A program made the translations under genes and the position numbers. The notes below the pieces were generated by a model. The model saw only the letters and a list, made by a program, of their open reading frames with translations, had not been told where the DNA came from and ran no database searches. From Volvox africanus (lineage: Eukaryota > Chlorophyta > Chlorophyceae > Chlamydomonadales > Volvocaceae), in the NCBI GenBank assembly GCA_030268105.1, contig BSDZ01000086.1, forward strand, positions 2,558,501 to 2,622,500: a stretch of DNA of 64,000 nt, read 5' to 3'. Shown here in pieces: positions 62,929-64,000 of this stretch (its first letter is position 1; every line of letters starts with the position of its first letter).

Positions 62929-63465
62929 AAAGTTTACTTTTCGACTGGACGAAAACTCGGAGAGGGCAAACGCACGCATGTATCCACTTTGCCTCATCGT
63001 ACATCAATTTTTGGTATTTGTCTTTTTCGGTGTGTCATCAGCGTCGTGCACCGCGTACGTATGCAAATGCTCAAGATGGAAAACCTGGATGCAAATATTG
63101 GATGGAAAAGGGGTGACGCGCGAGTGCGTGCGAGCTTTTGAGGGCAGTTGGTGGCATCCTGATGAAAGCTGCAAACTTTACGTGTTGACGATCAGTGAGG
63201 ACCTAGTCAGTGTGAGGGTGGGGGGGCACTCTCGCGGGGACAGGCGCAGATGCAATAAGAAATTATTAACGATTAAATGATAGCTTTTGATCGTTTTCCT
63301 GGCTTGGAATTGGCATTGGCAGCCCTGAATGGCAATCCGAGGGGGGCACTCGGAAGTGCGGAGAAGGCTCACGTACATTAGCCTATGCAAATCTTGCCGC
63401 ACAGTGCGTGGATGCCGTGCATATAACTTTCTTCCGTGTTCCCGGATAAATATTGCGTCGCATGC

Positions 63466-63495
63466 GCTGTGCTGTGCTGTGCTGTGCTGTGCTGT
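63466..63495. repeat. GCTGT pentanucleotide repeat
   Basis: Six uninterrupted GCTGT units in the right-hand intergenic flank. Confidence 0.9.
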
Positions 63496-64000
63496 GTTTT
63501 TATATCAACAGACAGAATAACACCCGGCGCAGGTGTTATGTTACGTTATGTTATGTGGCAAGCTAACTCGTCTGCAACCCCACCCGCATCGGTCACCGAT
63601 ACCCTCTGGCGACAATGCGGATGATGAGGATGCGGCTGGAGAGGAGTAGGCAACGAATAGGGAGCATGCGCACGAACATCCCTGCAGGTGTGGAGTGCTT
63701 GATTGCATATGTGGGGGATATGGATTTTGGTCGCGTGGGACGAGGCTCGGATCCGACCCCCCCTTCCCAACCTCGTTTCCCTGTCCCCAACGTGCGGGTG
63801 ATTGCTGTACAGAAACGATCCGTTTCTGGTCGTGTGATCAGGTTACAATTTAACTGTTCCAGCTGCTGGATTTAAGAAAAGCAACGGTATGTGGTCCGAA
63901 CGGTGGTACACCTGAAGGGCGCTATTCTCGAGGACCCGACATCTGGTCTTGCCGCAGTGCAGGACGGAAGTGGTTCTGCAAGTGATGGCAATGGGTTGTT

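Larger units (their letters stand above)
62798..64000. other. kinase 3' region and right flank, no gene firmly recognised
   Basis: TGTAA at 62924-62928, about 127 bp after the kinase stop, fits a polyadenylation signal. A GCTGT pentanucleotide repeat (six copies, 63466-63495) lies further on. Open frames after 63600 and at 63880-64000 may belong to a gene continuing beyond the right edge, but I see no domain. Confidence 0.45.

Overview
This is eukaryotic nuclear DNA from a green alga, most likely a volvocine (Volvox or a close relative). The evidence is intron-dense genes with GT-AG introns, low-complexity Ala/Gly/Ser/Gln-rich insertions inside conserved domains, TGTAA polyadenylation-type signals downstream of two genes, and a receptor-type nucleotide cyclase of the architecture known from Chlamydomonas and Volvox. 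There is no operon structure. Exon models below were built by hand by requiring splice sites, reading-frame phase and family homology to agree. They are predictions without transcript support.

Layout. 1-3983: no gene recognised. 3984-9229 (-): seven-exon gene for an unrecognised protein of about 1126 aa. 11948-14693 (-): complete eight-exon mitochondrial carrier of the adenine nucleotide transporter ADNT1 type (337 aa). 15269-23078 (-): multi-exon low-complexity protein, unrecognised, with a faint FAM194/ERICH6-like pattern; its exon chain is incomplete. 23841-25266 (+): small four-exon gene, divergent from the previous one, for a 221-aa protein that looks plastid/thylakoid-lumen targeted. 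25267-29435: repeat-rich intergenic DNA. 29436-45604 (-): 17-exon gene (2998 aa) for a receptor nucleotide cyclase with a solute-binding-like ectodomain, one membrane span and two complementary class III cyclase domains. The first cyclase domain is split by a low-complexity insert of about 1000 aa. 45605-48248: intergenic, with a 16-bp minisatellite. 48249-49502 (+): complete lumazine synthase (riboflavin pathway). About 49864-50085 (-): an orphan coding-like exon. 51178-56141 (+): complete ten-exon gene for DNA polymerase delta subunit 3 (POLD3/Cdc27), ending in a PCNA-binding motif. 58496-62797 (+): complete seven-exon protein kinase gene whose activation segment carries an insertion of about 370 aa. 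62798-64000: no gene firmly recognised.

The genes belong to unrelated processes (organelle nucleotide transport, vitamin B2 synthesis, DNA replication, cyclic nucleotide and kinase signalling), as is normal for a nuclear locus. The most unusual biology is in the two signalling genes, where very long disordered segments interrupt otherwise intact catalytic domains at structurally sensitive points.
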